From Desulfoscipio gibsoniae DSM 7213 (GTDB taxonomy: Bacteria; Bacillota; Desulfotomaculia; Desulfotomaculales; Desulfallaceae), in assembly GCF_000233715.2 (NCBI RefSeq), contig NC_021184.1, positions 2,380,001 through 2,444,000 on the forward strand: a DNA stretch of 64,000 nucleotides, given 5' to 3'. Made by a program: the position numbers and the translations under genes. Position 1 is the stretch's first letter; each line of letters begins with the position of its first letter. Under the pieces are notes generated by a model that was not told the origin of the DNA, made no database searches, and saw nothing but the letters and a program-made list of their open reading frames with translations. Below, piece by piece: positions 35,613 through 44,901 of the stretch.

Positions 35613-35882
35613 CTAATGGCACTGGCACTTCAATTCAGGCGGCAGTGTGATGCCCTGTTCCTCCAGGTATTCCTCGGCCCGGTGACTCAGGTAGTGCACC
35701 AGCGCCTGGTTCTCTTCATCAGTTAAAGTTACTGCGTTGGAAATAAAAGATCCGCTTTTCAGGTTGAGCATACCGAAGTAATCTTTCTCCCTAAGCTTGA
35801 AATGAAATTTAACTTCATACAGCTCATCTTCAACTAATCCCACAGCGGTAATTTTAATTGTCTCAATGATATTGTTTTCCAT
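35613..35882 (-). CDS. Small hypothetical protein
   Basis: An 89-residue acidic protein without recognised domain, beginning MENNIIETIKITAVGLVEDELYEVKFHFKL and ending ELKCQCH. Alternating hydrophobic residues suggest a beta-rich N-terminal half and a helical C-terminal half (EENQALVHYLSHRAEEYLEEQ). A weak AAGGA site is 12 bases upstream. The terminal CxCH could bind metal. Codon use and internal regularity support it as real. It lies downstream of the nitrilase-family gene. Confidence 0.6.
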   Translation of the reverse strand: MENNIIETIKITAVGLVEDELYEVKFHFKLREKDYFGMLNLKSGSFISNAVTLTDEENQALVHYLSHRAEEYLEEQGITLPPELKCQCH

Positions 35883-36042
35883 AAATGAACTGGTCCTTGG
35901 ACAGCAGCGCTGAACTAGGATGCGAGTTCAGTCCAAACTCCCCTGACCATTTTTCACTCCCTTCTTTTATGGCATTAAACAAAGAGGCGAACCAAAGAAT
36001 AGATAACCGTTATAATGACCACTAACCAGAAAATCAATAGGC

Positions 36043-36876
36043 TTAACCTCTTTTGCTCAATTCACCGTACAACTCCGGACGCCGGCCGTCCAGGTAAAAG
36101 CTATGGCGCATGGAACCGGACTCCCGGCGCCGTATGGTATTGATTACAACGGGATCAAGGTCGGCTACCAGCAGCTCTTCCCGGTTATTGAATGCCTCAG
36201 CAACAACGTTGCCCTTGGGGTCAATCACCAGTGCTCCTCCACAAAAAGCGTGCCCGGTTCCGTCCTCACCTACCAGGTTGCAGGCCGCGACAAACACCGC
36301 ATTATCATAAGACCTGGCGGTCATATATTTAAGCCAAATTTCCCGGCGGTCCCCCACTATAGTGGGTGAGGCATGGGGCGCAAAAATTACCTCCGCCCCC
36401 TTTAGCGATAAAATGGCAGTAACCTCCGGGAAATGCAGATCCCAACATACTTGTACACCAAATTTCGTCTTAGCATGGCTGAAAACCGGCAGCTCCGAAC
36501 CCGCTGTAAAATTTGGTTTTTCGCTGTTGCCTAAATGCGTTTTCCTGTATTTAAGCAATTTTCCGTCAGGATAAGCCGCCAGCTGAGTAATATAAGGCCT
36601 CCCTGTGGGCGATGTCTCGGCCACTCCCGCCAGCACCACAATGCGGTACCGGCGCGCCATATCCACAATACGCCCCGCCGATGGTCCGGGAACGGGCTCA
36701 GCGGTGGGCCCGGAATAGTTCCGGCTGTACCCCTGCACACATAATTCGGGAAAGCAAATAATATCTGCTTTTTGACCAGCCGCATCACGGGTGAAAATTT
36801 CTATTTTATTTAAATTGTTTTTCGTTTGAGCCAATTGTGCGTTCATCTGAACCAGGGCTATCCGTAATTGTTCCAT
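36043..36876 (-). CDS. Carbon-nitrogen hydrolase (nitrilase superfamily)
   Basis: About 277 residues from ATG 36876 (an AGGTG site precedes it). The Glu-Lys-Cys triad of the superfamily is visible: Glu in CFPELCVQGYS, Lys in YRKTHLGN and Cys in VQVCWDLHFPE. Members hydrolyse amides or act as N-carbamoyl-amidases. The pattern is closest to aliphatic amidase/omega-amidase-like branches, and the exact substrate is not assignable. It ends the minus-strand run that begins with the cobalt genes, separated from cbiO by about 45 bases, so it may be co-transcribed with them. Confidence 0.87.
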   Translation of the reverse strand: MEQLRIALVQMNAQLAQTKNNLNKIEIFTRDAAGQKADIICFPELCVQGYSRNYSGPTAEPVPGPSAGRIVDMARRYRIVVLAGVAETSPTGRPYITQLAAYPDGKLLKYRKTHLGNSEKPNFTAGSELPVFSHAKTKFGVQVCWDLHFPEVTAILSLKGAEVIFAPHASPTIVGDRREIWLKYMTARSYDNAVFVAACNLVGEDGTGHAFCGGALVIDPKGNVVAEAFNNREELLVADLDPVVINTIRRRESGSMRHSFYLDGRRPELYGELSKRG

Positions 36877-36920
36877 ATTTTCACCTAACAATCATAATCA
36901 TTTAACCCCAAACTACATCG

Positions 36921-37796
36921 TTACTGTGCTACCCTTATTTTAACACCGGCGGCACCCGGGGATGCATTTCTAATTAACTCTAGCAATGTTTCCTTACTGT
37001 CGGGCATGGGCGCGGTTGTGGCAAGCAGTCCGCTATCGATTAACTCCCTGTAGACCTCCAGCACCCAGGGCTGTTTCAGACCGCAACCGGCCAGCAGTTC
37101 CCGGTTTAAAAACACCTCCCGGGGGGTTCCTTCCCCGGCAACTTGACCGCCGTTAATAAAGTAAATATAATCAGCCCAGCTGTAGGCCAGGTCAACATCG
37201 TGGGTAGACATAACCAGTGTTTTACCTTGCTTGTTTAACCGGTGTAGTAAATCCATTGTTTTATCCACCATACGGGGATCCAAACAGGCGGTAGGCTCAT
37301 CAAAAATTATCACCCGGGGCTCCATAGCCAGCACCCCAGCGATGGATACCCGCTTTTTTTGCCCGTAGCTTAAAAAATGGGTTGGTTTACTGCTTAAAGT
37401 ATCAATTTCTGTCTGTCTCATAGCCTCCCGGGCTTTGGCCAGGGCCACATTCTTATCCAGTCCCAAATTCAGCGGTCCGAAGGCGACATCCTGCAACACG
37501 CTGGCCGAAAATAGCTGGTGGTCCGGGTCCTGGAATACGATAGCTACATTTTTCCGCAGCTCCACTAAAGAACGGTGTCGGTAATCCATCGACCGCCCGT
37601 CAAATAAAATCTGACCCTGCCGGGGTCGCAAAATACCGTTAAAATGCAAAAACAAGGTGGATTTACCCGCCCCGTTGGCACCCAGCACCGCTACTTTTTG
37701 CCCTTCCTTTATTTGCATAGTTAACCCGTTAAGTGCATTGGTGCCGTCGGGGTATTGATACACCAACTCCCGGGCTTCAATAATGTATTTTCTCAC
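36921..37796 (-). CDS. cbiO: Cobalt ECF transporter ATP-binding protein
   Basis: A 291-residue ABC ATPase of the energy-coupling-factor class. Walker A is GANGAGKSTLFLHFNG, followed by Q-loop FQDPDHQLFSASVLQDVAFGPLN typical of CbiO/EcfA, signature LSYGQKKRVSIAGVLA, Walker B VIIFDEPTACLDP and switch STHDVDLAY. The GTG start overlaps the cbiQ stop codon (GTGA) with GGGAGGT upstream. It energises cobalt uptake with CbiM, CbiN and CbiQ for corrinoid synthesis. Confidence 0.95.
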   Translation of the reverse strand: MRKYIIEARELVYQYPDGTNALNGLTMQIKEGQKVAVLGANGAGKSTLFLHFNGILRPRQGQILFDGRSMDYRHRSLVELRKNVAIVFQDPDHQLFSASVLQDVAFGPLNLGLDKNVALAKAREAMRQTEIDTLSSKPTHFLSYGQKKRVSIAGVLAMEPRVIIFDEPTACLDPRMVDKTMDLLHRLNKQGKTLVMSTHDVDLAYSWADYIYFINGGQVAGEGTPREVFLNRELLAGCGLKQPWVLEVYRELIDSGLLATTAPMPDSKETLLELIRNASPGAAGVKIRVAQ

Positions 37797-38572
37797 ATTA
37801 TACCTCCCGCGTACAGTGCCCAGGCTGCCAGCACAGCTTCAACCGCCACGATTACCAGCACATGGCACAATGACCAGTTCCGCTTGTCTTCTATAAAGTG
37901 CAGCTGCCCGTCATAACAACGCGCCACCAAAGAATCATACATATTTTGAGATTGCCGATAAGATTTTATAAACATGGATAGTATCAGCTGGCTTAAAGCA
38001 GTAAAACCTGTACGCATGCTTCGATAACCCAGCCGTGATGATTGGGCTGTATATATTTGCCCGGCCATCTCCAGCAGTATGAATATCAGCCGGTAGATTA
38101 AGGTAATTAATTCCACCACCAGCGCAGGTACCCGAAGTTTACGCAATAGGCCCACCATTTCGGTCATGGGCGTGGTAAGGGACAAAAAATACAGGCAGGA
38201 TACCGCTCCCAATGAGCGGAAAAACAGATTTACCGCGGTATCCAAGCCTGCTTTGGTTATACCCACCGCATAGTCGCCCAGGTAAGTACCCCAAAGAAAT
38301 TGGCATGGCTCACGGGTTACGGAAACCGCCACTGCAACCAGACCAATAATCAGAAAAGAGCCCGGCACCAACAGCAGCTTGCCATAAAACTTCCAGGGAA
38401 TTCCGGCTAAAAGCACCACCACCCCGGCCATCAGCAGAGTGACGGCCAGGGAAGTGGAGAGTGATGGCAGAAACAGGCAAACACTCATGGTTAACACAAA
38501 AAAAAGTGCTTTTTCACCCGGGTGTACCTGCGTAAACCTGTTGTTATATGCAAAATGATCAATTAATAACAT
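37793..38572 (-). CDS. cbiQ: Cobalt ECF transporter transmembrane protein
   Basis: A 259-residue EcfT-type membrane protein with about five hydrophobic spans. It starts MLLIDHFAYNNRFTQVHPGEKALF and has the cytoplasmic coupling segments ELITLIYRLIFILLEMAGQIYTAQSSRLGYR and SYRQSQNMYDSLVARCYDG, the two short Ala/Arg-rich motifs that contact the ATPase. It sits six bases after cbiN and overlaps cbiO, so translation is coupled. Confidence 0.95.
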   Translation of the reverse strand: MLLIDHFAYNNRFTQVHPGEKALFFVLTMSVCLFLPSLSTSLAVTLLMAGVVVLLAGIPWKFYGKLLLVPGSFLIIGLVAVAVSVTREPCQFLWGTYLGDYAVGITKAGLDTAVNLFFRSLGAVSCLYFLSLTTPMTEMVGLLRKLRVPALVVELITLIYRLIFILLEMAGQIYTAQSSRLGYRSMRTGFTALSQLILSMFIKSYRQSQNMYDSLVARCYDGQLHFIEDKRNWSLCHVLVIVAVEAVLAAWALYAGGIM

Positions 38573-38577
38573 ACTGG

Positions 38578-38874
38578 TTATTGATCCCTCTTAGAATTCT
38601 TTTTACCTTTCATATAGCCCAGATAGTAACTTATAAAACCCGCTCCCAGCGCCCCTTGCAGGGCAAATAGGAGGCTTTCTATTTCTCCGCTGGGTGGTTC
38701 CCAGATGGAGGAAAACCAGGGGCGGTAATCGGGATTAATTTCCGCAATAACTTCCTCCGCCTGCCCGTCGGCCCCCCCAAATTCCGCGCCGTTTACCATT
38801 ACCAGCGGTACCACGACCAGGGCGACCACCAAAGCAAGCAGCAGTATATTATTACGCAGCATACTGTTTTTCAC
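38578..38874 (-). CDS. cbiN: Cobalt transport protein CbiN
   Basis: A 98-residue protein with an N-terminal and a C-terminal membrane helix flanking an extracytoplasmic loop (GADGQAEEVIAEINPDYRPWFSSIWEPPSGEIESLLFALQGALGAGFI). This is the standard CbiN layout; CbiN helps load cobalt into CbiM. GTG start with GGGGAGGTG upstream, placed three bases after the cbiM stop. Confidence 0.93.
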   Translation of the reverse strand: MKNSMLRNNILLLALVVALVVVPLVMVNGAEFGGADGQAEEVIAEINPDYRPWFSSIWEPPSGEIESLLFALQGALGAGFISYYLGYMKGKKNSKRDQ

Positions 38875-38877
38875 GAG

Positions 38878-39663
38878 CTAACGCACCTCCCCTTGCAAAT
38901 GCTCCGGGATAATGGCCAGCTCAACAAGCTCATTCTGGCTGTAGGTATACAGCAAATTAAAAATTAGTACGGTAAGCAACCCTTCACTGACAGCCAAGGG
39001 AATTTGCGTAAAGGCAAAAATAGCTGCAAACTTAGTAAAGGAGGCCGGTATCCCCCCGGTAGCGTCGGGTATGGCCAGGGCCAGCTGCAATGAAGTAGTA
39101 AGGTAAGTTAGCAGATCGCCCAGCGCAGCACCCGAAAAAACAGCCAGCCACAGTGGGGTGCGCAACCGGCGGCACAGTTTATAAACGCCGTAGGCCACAA
39201 ACGGGCCGACCACGGCCATAGAAAAGGCGTTGGCACCCAGGGTGGTAATGCCGCCGTGGGCCAGCAGCAGTGCCTGAAACAGCAGCACAATGCTGCCCAA
39301 CACCGCCATAACGGCCGGCCCGAACAATATAGCACCCAGTCCAACACCCGTGGGATGCGAACAGCTGCCCGTCACCGAGGGAAGTTTAAGAGCGGACAGC
39401 GCAAAAGCAAACGCCCCGGCAAAGGCAATGAGCATCTTCATTTTTGGATTCAGCCCAACGGTTTTGTTAATGGAAACCAGACCCAGAATAAAAAAGGGCA
39501 GCGTTAATAAATACCATATCGCGCACCATGTTGAAGGTAAGTAACCTTCCATGATGTGCATAGCATAGGCATTTTCGGGTACCGCCAGCACCACCAGCAG
39601 GCTATATAAAAGCGCTAAAGTGCTATATTTAAGATTAATTAAAGGCAATAATGTTTTTTTCAA
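38878..39663 (-). CDS. cbiM: Cobalt ECF transporter substrate-binding membrane protein
   Basis: A 261-residue S-component. After a signal-like first helix the conserved metal-site N-terminus [18 protein letters not shown] is exposed; in CbiM this free N-terminal MHI segment binds Co(II) after processing. Other CbiM motifs are [57 protein letters not shown]. The start is TTG at 39663 (GAAGGTG upstream). It follows cobK by about 100 bases and shares its riboswitch-controlled transcript (inference). Confidence 0.95.
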   Translation of the reverse strand: MKKTLLPLINLKYSTLALLYSLLVVLAVPENAYAMHIMEGYLPSTWCAIWYLLTLPFFILGLVSINKTVGLNPKMKMLIAFAGAFAFALSALKLPSVTGSCSHPTGVGLGAILFGPAVMAVLGSIVLLFQALLLAHGGITTLGANAFSMAVVGPFVAYGVYKLCRRLRTPLWLAVFSGAALGDLLTYLTTSLQLALAIPDATGGIPASFTKFAAIFAFTQIPLAVSEGLLTVLIFNLLYTYSQNELVELAIIPEHLQGEVR

Positions 39664-39764
39664 TAATGCACACCTTCTTCTAATGTATGAATAAAGAAAT
39701 TCCTTTCATTTTAGAACCTGACTATAATCGCTATAAAACTTTGGTCAACTGCAAAATAGTGCTG

Positions 39765-40535
39765 TTACCGTCCATGAAAAGGCAGCTTCCGGTTGATTAC
39801 CCGCACAGCTTCCTCCCAGTTATATTCCCGCCGGGCAATGACGCTTGGGCGTTTGACAATCACCACTGGTATCTTTAAGGACAGGGCGGCTTCAATTTTG
39901 GTATCAGTACCGCCGGCCCGGCCGCTATCTTTGGTAACCACCACTGCGGCACGGTACATTTTAAACAGTGCTTTATTGATTTGTTTGGAAAAGGGCCCCT
40001 GCATGGCCACGATGTTCCTGGTATGAATACCCATGTCCTGGCATTTTTTTACAACCCTGTGTTCTGGCAGCACTCTCACCACCAGACGAATGTTATGCGT
40101 TTTTTGCAGTGCAACAAAGTACTCTAGATCATGACTTCCCGTCGTTAAAAAAATTGTCTTTCCCAAACCGGCGGCCTTTATAGCGGCCTCGGGCATTGAA
40201 TTCACCGGGTGGACCAGTTCGTGACAGGTTATATTAATCTCATCCCTACCAATATGCAGGTAAATAATATCCATTGCCTGGCAGTGTTGAGCCAGCCTGT
40301 CATCAGTCATTTCACCAAAAGGGTGCCTGGCATCAACCACGGCCCGCACCCCCAACTGCTTCAGCCACACCTCTGTTTCAGACGGCAGCTCGTTTTCCAC
40401 CAGGGTGGCCCCGTATTGCACAGCCAGTTCACGGCCATAATCCGTAGAGGCTATAGCAACCACCCGGTAGCCCTGCCCCGTCAAAGTTTGAGTTATCATT
40501 CCACCGTCGCTTGTACCCTGCAAAACCAGTATCAA
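39765..40535 (-). CDS. cobK: Precorrin-6A/cobalt-precorrin-6A reductase
   Basis: A 256-residue CobK/CbiJ protein with the family pattern VLQGTSDGGMITQTL, VVDARHPFGEMTDDRLAQHCQAMDIIYLHIGRDE, IFLTTGSHDLEYFVAL and VTKDSGRAGGTDTKIEAALSLKIPVVIVKRP. It reduces a ring double bond in anaerobic corrin synthesis using NAD(P)H. The start is TTG at 40535 with GGGAGTG upstream. It is the first gene behind the cobalamin riboswitch at 41 kb and precedes the cobalt importer genes; other cbi genes are not in the window. Confidence 0.93.
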   Translation of the reverse strand: MILVLQGTSDGGMITQTLTGQGYRVVAIASTDYGRELAVQYGATLVENELPSETEVWLKQLGVRAVVDARHPFGEMTDDRLAQHCQAMDIIYLHIGRDEINITCHELVHPVNSMPEAAIKAAGLGKTIFLTTGSHDLEYFVALQKTHNIRLVVRVLPEHRVVKKCQDMGIHTRNIVAMQGPFSKQINKALFKMYRAAVVVTKDSGRAGGTDTKIEAALSLKIPVVIVKRPSVIARREYNWEEAVRVINRKLPFHGR

Positions 40536-40556
40536 GTAAAATCACTCCCAGTGCAC

Positions 40557-40584
40557 AAAAGCCCCCTGGTATTAGCGGGGGCTT
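40557..40584 (-). terminator. Terminator hairpin just upstream of cobK
   Basis: On the minus strand AAGCCCCC (40584-40577) pairs with GGGGGCTT (40566-40559), followed by a short T run. It is 22 bases upstream of the cobK start, so read-through or riboswitch-linked antitermination is needed for expression. Confidence 0.7.
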
Positions 40585-40847
40585 AAAAGTTAAGGCGACC
40601 GCATGCAAACCACAGTTCAACCACCCCCTAATAAAACTATCAGCGGTGCGCTTGAACAGGCCCGGTTTGCTGATTTGGATATGCGGCCCCAAGTATTTTT
40701 GGGTTACCATGCCTACACAGCATAAAATGTAGCCGAATTTAAGCTGTGCGCTTCTCGAGCCACAGCACCTGTTATATTTGGTGATAAAATATCCCTGGAC
40801 GTGTAATGCTAATTCCGGAGATGCCAAAGATATTCAACTAATCACAA

Positions 40848-40884
40848 ATAATAAAAGCCTTAGCTCCCACGTTAGCTAAGGCTT
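40848..40884 (-). terminator. Terminator downstream of the cobalamin riboswitch
   Basis: An 11-bp stem (40884-40874 with 40865-40855) with an eight-base loop and a TTTTATTATTT tail on the minus strand, about 90 bases after the riboswitch core. It is a candidate expression platform. Confidence 0.75.
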
Positions 40885-40969
40885 ATCTTTTACAATACCG
40901 TAATAAAAGCACTTTGATACGGCTGCAAAGGTATCCACACCAACCCTCTCCGTGGGAGGTTAACTATGT

Positions 40970-41145
40970 GTGTAACCCGGGTAGGTCTCCTGACTTATGG
41001 TTCACCGCCCGCCTTTAGCCTTCCCGGTTACGCCGGTGGCAATTAAAAGGAGGCTCGCCATTTACAGTGGCCGGACCGTCCAGGACTTTCACCTGGTTCC
41101 CTATTATCCCCATGGCACCTGGTTTTTGGTGTGTTTGGGGCACCC
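40970..41145 (-). promoter_or_regulatory. Cobalamin (adenosylcobalamin) riboswitch
   Basis: The minus strand shows the conserved cobalamin-riboswitch blocks in order: AATAGGGAACCAGGTGAAAG near the 5' part, CGGTCCGGCCACTGTAAATGG, then GGGAAGGC and the B12-box region AAGTCAGGAGACCTACC (41000-40982). It precedes cobK-cbiMNQO and should reduce their expression when cobalamin is plentiful. The first terminator downstream ends at 40848. Confidence 0.93.
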
Positions 41146-41272
41146 GAGTAATAAACTTACTATTTGATTATATTATCAATACTAGCACATTTATGTTATA
41201 TTGTCCATAGATTGCAAGGTGATTAAGTAGCCAACCACCACAACCGGCTAACCGACCACTTTTGCCCAGCGG

Positions 41273-41674
41273 CTACTGCAACAGTATGGACAATAACCCC
41301 AGCGGATTATTTAATAACAATACATCCGTAGCATTAAAGCTCAACGTTATATCTTTTTGCACATCTAAAGGCACAACTTCCAAAGTAACGGTAGCCTGGG
41401 CAGTGGTACCCTGAACAGATATATCCCGCACATTATGCAGTTTGATGTTGCCTTTGAGCTGATCAATCAGCTTTTCAGCAATAGGTGTGGCGACACCCAC
41501 ATACTTTTGGACAGTTTCCATATTACCGCTGTTGATGCCATTAATAAGTTCAGTAACTGCATTCCTGACATCTTGCTCGGTAAGCACATTGGGATCATTA
41601 ACATAATCTTTGTTTGACGAGCAACCCACCATAAGCATAGCAATAACAACCATTAATAACATTACACGCTTCAT
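41273..41674 (-). CDS. Hypothetical lipoprotein
   Basis: About 133 residues from ATG 41674, chosen because it gives a proper lipoprotein signal: MKRV, a hydrophobic stretch, then LMVGC with the lipidated cysteine near residue 18. A longer frame to 41722 would bury this signal. The mature part reads SSNKDYVNDPNVLTEQDVRNAVTELINGINSGNMETVQKYVG and resembles small ketosteroid-isomerase-like or DUF-type extracytoplasmic domains, but no family is assigned. It stands alone between the riboswitch and a TatD-like gene. Confidence 0.72.
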   Translation of the reverse strand: MKRVMLLMVVIAMLMVGCSSNKDYVNDPNVLTEQDVRNAVTELINGINSGNMETVQKYVGVATPIAEKLIDQLKGNIKLHNVRDISVQGTTAQATVTLEVVPLDVQKDITLSFNATDVLLLNNPLGLLSILLQ

Positions 41675-41768
41675 ACTTCGCCCGTAAAAGAACCCAGCTG
41701 AATTAAAATTGTTGAGCATCAAGCTGGCTTCCCCCGATCAGGCTTCACCCCTTTCGGCTTAAACTTAT

Positions 41769-42533
41769 TTATATGTGATACAACCGCGCGGCATTATCCC
41801 TGGCCAGTGCATTGATTATATTTTCATCAACCTGCCTGGCTTGCATATATTCTACCGCATCGACGAAACCAGCAGGATCATTGGGCATAATATTGCTGTA
41901 ATCGCTGTTCATCATGCCCCGGGCGAAAAGATCCAAGTGTTCCACCAGCACATCAGCAGTCAGGTTCTGTACCCGCATGGTCAACCCCGGTACAGCGCCA
42001 AAATCATTAATTTGCCCGATGATGTCCAGATGGGCATGGTCAATAACCAGCAGGGTGGGATCTACGCCCACACGCCCGGCGATATTTAACATTTCATCCA
42101 CCACAGCAGGCCGGTTTTCCTTGGGGGTATGGATAATTGCCGGTACATTGCAGCTTTTGGCCACCTCCAGCTGAGCCCGCAGCACATCTTTTTCCAGAGT
42201 TGAATTCTGGTTCATGCCCACTTCCCCGATGGCCACCACAGTGTCACTGCTGATAAAATCGGGTAAACTCTCAATCACCCTGGGCCAATCGTCCGGGATA
42301 CCGGCCGGGTGTACGCCCACCGCTGAAAAAAGCTCAATGCCAAAGGATGCAGCCAGCTTTCTGTAAAATCCTTCGATCATCCTGAAATGGTCAAAGTAGC
42401 TTTCCGCATGCCGGGCCGCTAAAACTATGGCACAGCTCATCGCTTTGTTGATCCCTTTATCCGCCATAGCCTGAAAACCCGCATAGGGTATCATACCGGC
42501 ATGGGTGTGACTCTCAATATAGCCTTTAGACAT
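41769..42533 (-). CDS. TatD-related metal-dependent hydrolase
   Basis: About 254 residues from ATG 42533, with GAGG ten bases upstream. It is an amidohydrolase-fold protein with ESHTHAG at the N-terminus (two metal-binding His), AIGEVGMNQ (a metal-ligand Glu), IIHTPKENR, IDHAHLD and a C-terminal MNSDYSN (Asp ligand). These fit TatD-type phosphoesterases/DNases, though spacing is closer to the archaeal and clostridial TatD-related subgroup. It lies eight or more bases after recQ on the same strand, so it may be co-transcribed with it. Confidence 0.83.
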   Translation of the reverse strand: MSKGYIESHTHAGMIPYAGFQAMADKGINKAMSCAIVLAARHAESYFDHFRMIEGFYRKLAASFGIELFSAVGVHPAGIPDDWPRVIESLPDFISSDTVVAIGEVGMNQNSTLEKDVLRAQLEVAKSCNVPAIIHTPKENRPAVVDEMLNIAGRVGVDPTLLVIDHAHLDIIGQINDFGAVPGLTMRVQNLTADVLVEHLDLFARGMMNSDYSNIMPNDPAGFVDAVEYMQARQVDENIINALARDNAARLYHI

Positions 42534-42564
42534 TATTTGCAACCTCACTTTCAAGTTCGATTAA

Positions 42565-44376
42565 TCATATTCCACGTTCAACATTGGGATAATCCACGAC
42601 TCCGCCCTCTTCCAAATAACGCCGTATTTCTTGCAAAAATTCTGCGCCGTAGCGTTGCAACTTGAATTCCCCCACCCCACTGACAGCCAGCAGTGCCTGT
42701 TCATCCACCGGGCAGCACCGGCTCATATCCTGCAGCGTCTTGTCGGAGAATATCATATATGGCGGCAGTTTTTCCCGAACTGCAATATCCTTACGCAGCC
42801 GGCGCAGCACCTGGAAAAGGTTGTCGTCAACCCGGGCTTGTTTTTCCCGGCGCACTTTTTGGTACACACTGGCCTGGCCTTTCAGTACCGGGTAAGCATT
42901 TTCCTTTAACTTAAGCACAGGGTACTCACCCTGAGTCATGGCAATATAACCCTCGGCTATGAGCATGTTAATCATATCTTTAATTTCCTGGATGGTATAA
43001 TTGCTTAACAATCCATAGGTGGATAAACGATCAAATCCCAGCTGCTGTACCTTTTTATTCCGTGAACCTTTCAAAACACCGGCCACCATTGTTATGCCGT
43101 ATTGTTCCCGCATGCGCCACAAGCATGATAAAATTTTTTGCGTTTGCACAGTGATATCCACCAGCTCACAATCACCGCTGCAGTTGAAGCAGTTACTACA
43201 CGTATCGGCAGCTTCCGCGTCGCCAAAATAAGTTAAGATATACCGGCGTAAACATTGCGGCGTATGGCAATAACCAATCATAGCCTGTAATTTGCGATAA
43301 TCGGCCTCCCTGCGCTCCGGGGTCGATTCATTAAGTTCAATTAGTCTTTTTTGCACCTGGATATCCTGCGGGCTGTATAAAAGTATACATTCACCAGACT
43401 CACCGTCACGCCCGGCCCGGCCGGCCTCCTGGTAGTAAGCCTCCATGTTCTTGGGCATATTGTGATGGATTACAAAGCGCACATTAGATTTATCGATACC
43501 CATACCAAATGCGTTGGTTGCTATAATTACCTGAATGTTGTCATGGATAAAGTCGTCCTGAGCCCGGTTGCGCTCCCTATCGCTCAGCCCGGCATGATAC
43601 TTGCCGACGGAAAACCCTTTAGCCTGTAAAAAGTCGTACAGGCTGTCCGCTTCCTTGCGCGTGGCAGCATAGATAATGCCTGAACGCCCCTCATTCTGGC
43701 TCAGGTATTGAAGCAAGAAGTTTTTTTTGTCTTCACCTTTATTCACTTGCAGGTATAAATTAGGACGATCGAACCCTCCAATGTGGATTAAGGGATTTAG
43801 CAGGCCCAGTTGTTCAATGATATCCCGCCTCACTGCCTCCGTGGCGGTGGCTGTAAAAGCGGCCACCACCGGCCGGGTGGCAAAACCATTGATCAGCCTG
43901 GCAATAGCCAGATAGCTGGGCCTGAAGTCATGACCCCATTGGGAAACGCAGTGCGCTTCATCCACGGCCACCAGGGAAACATTAAGCTGGTAAATAAGCT
44001 CCAGAAAGGAATCTGACTCCAGCCGTTCCGGTGCTATATACAGCAGTTTGTAAGAGCCCCGGGCCAGGTCATGCATACGTTTGACAGCATCACGGTAGGC
44101 CAGCGTACTATTAATAAATACGGCCGGTATGCCCTGATTGATTAATGCATCCACCTGGTCTTTCATCAGCGATATCAATGGTGATATAACAAGTGTAATA
44201 CCTGGCAACGCTAAGGCCGGTACCTGGTAACAAATGGATTTACCTCCGCCGGTGGGCATTACCACCAACGTATCTCGCCCACCAAAAATATTGCTGATAA
44301 TTTTCTCCTGGCCTACCCGAAAGTATCTATAACCGTAATATTTTTTCAACAGTACCCGGGCTCTTTCCATGATCAT
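42565..44376 (-). CDS. recQ: ATP-dependent DNA helicase RecQ
   Basis: A 603-residue RecQ. Helicase motifs in order: Walker A MPTGGGKSICYQ, DEAH box VAVDEAHCVSQWGHDFRPSY, FTATAT, the second RecA lobe with GIIYAATRKEADSLYDFL and GRAGRDGESGECILLY. They are followed by a zinc-binding RQC region (CRRYILTYFGDAEAADTCSNCFNC) and a C-terminal HRDC domain (LFQVLRRLRKDIAVREKLPPYMIFSDKTL). It unwinds DNA 3' to 5' in repair and recombination restart. Confidence 0.96.
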   Translation of the reverse strand: MIMERARVLLKKYYGYRYFRVGQEKIISNIFGGRDTLVVMPTGGGKSICYQVPALALPGITLVISPLISLMKDQVDALINQGIPAVFINSTLAYRDAVKRMHDLARGSYKLLYIAPERLESDSFLELIYQLNVSLVAVDEAHCVSQWGHDFRPSYLAIARLINGFATRPVVAAFTATATEAVRRDIIEQLGLLNPLIHIGGFDRPNLYLQVNKGEDKKNFLLQYLSQNEGRSGIIYAATRKEADSLYDFLQAKGFSVGKYHAGLSDRERNRAQDDFIHDNIQVIIATNAFGMGIDKSNVRFVIHHNMPKNMEAYYQEAGRAGRDGESGECILLYSPQDIQVQKRLIELNESTPERREADYRKLQAMIGYCHTPQCLRRYILTYFGDAEAADTCSNCFNCSGDCELVDITVQTQKILSCLWRMREQYGITMVAGVLKGSRNKKVQQLGFDRLSTYGLLSNYTIQEIKDMINMLIAEGYIAMTQGEYPVLKLKENAYPVLKGQASVYQKVRREKQARVDDNLFQVLRRLRKDIAVREKLPPYMIFSDKTLQDMSRCCPVDEQALLAVSGVGEFKLQRYGAEFLQEIRRYLEEGGVVDYPNVERGI

Positions 44377-44840
44377 TCACTCCAGCGATTTGTTGGTTAG
44401 TTTTGTTTATGCAAAAATAGTTTTATAAAAACCAGCCCTAATATAATAGATTAATCATGTTATGCGATTAATAGTATCCTTTTGTTTGCCTAATTCATTT
44501 TTTGAATATGTCAGCTTTCTCCTGTAATGTTATAGTTTTATATGGTGGGCTGCAACAATTTTATATTTCTTGCACGTATAAGCTTTATCCTGCCGCGAGG
44601 TAAACAAGTCTTACAAATCAAAAACATGTTAGTAACGCCTTTTGCTGTTGTAACTACATTGCCAGTGCAGCAAGCAGGGCGAGATAATCTAATATAAGAA
44701 TGCCGCGAGTGCCCGTGGGTAAGTATAATTGCCTGCGGACGGCTGTCTTTACCGAAGCGACGGTCAACAGATTGCAAAATAAAATGGGCGCAATTAAACG
44801 ATAGGTAAAACCTACATGATCCAAAGCGCCTCCAAGGTTT
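44377..44840. other. Intergenic space with a possible MBL-hydrolase fossil
   Basis: AT-rich and without an intact gene. On the minus strand 44777-44700 reads DRRFGKDSRPQAIILTHGHSRH, resembling the RPxAIILTHGHFDHVG metal motif of metallo-beta-lactamase-fold hydrolases with the Asp lost; reading on breaks down. The rest carries no recognised signal. Confidence 0.4.
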
Positions 44841-44877
44841 AAAAAACCCTTGAAGCAGAATAATCGCTTCAAGGGTT
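44841..44877 (-). terminator. Terminator of the LysM-NlpC/P60 gene
   Basis: A 12-bp stem (44877-44866 with 44856-44845) with a nine-base loop and a run of T's on the minus strand, 25 bases after the stop codon at 44902. Confidence 0.88.
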
Positions 44878-44901
44878 ATTATATTAGTTGATTTTTACAA
44901 G

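Noticed and set aside
40429-40827. 132-residue minus-strand frame between the cobalamin riboswitch and cobK
   Set aside because: It overlaps the cobK start in another frame, spans a terminator hairpin and has no family signal.
44654-44872. 72-residue minus-strand frame ending in ALLAALAM
   Set aside because: It starts inside the terminator hairpin of the wall-hydrolase gene and has no recognisable family.
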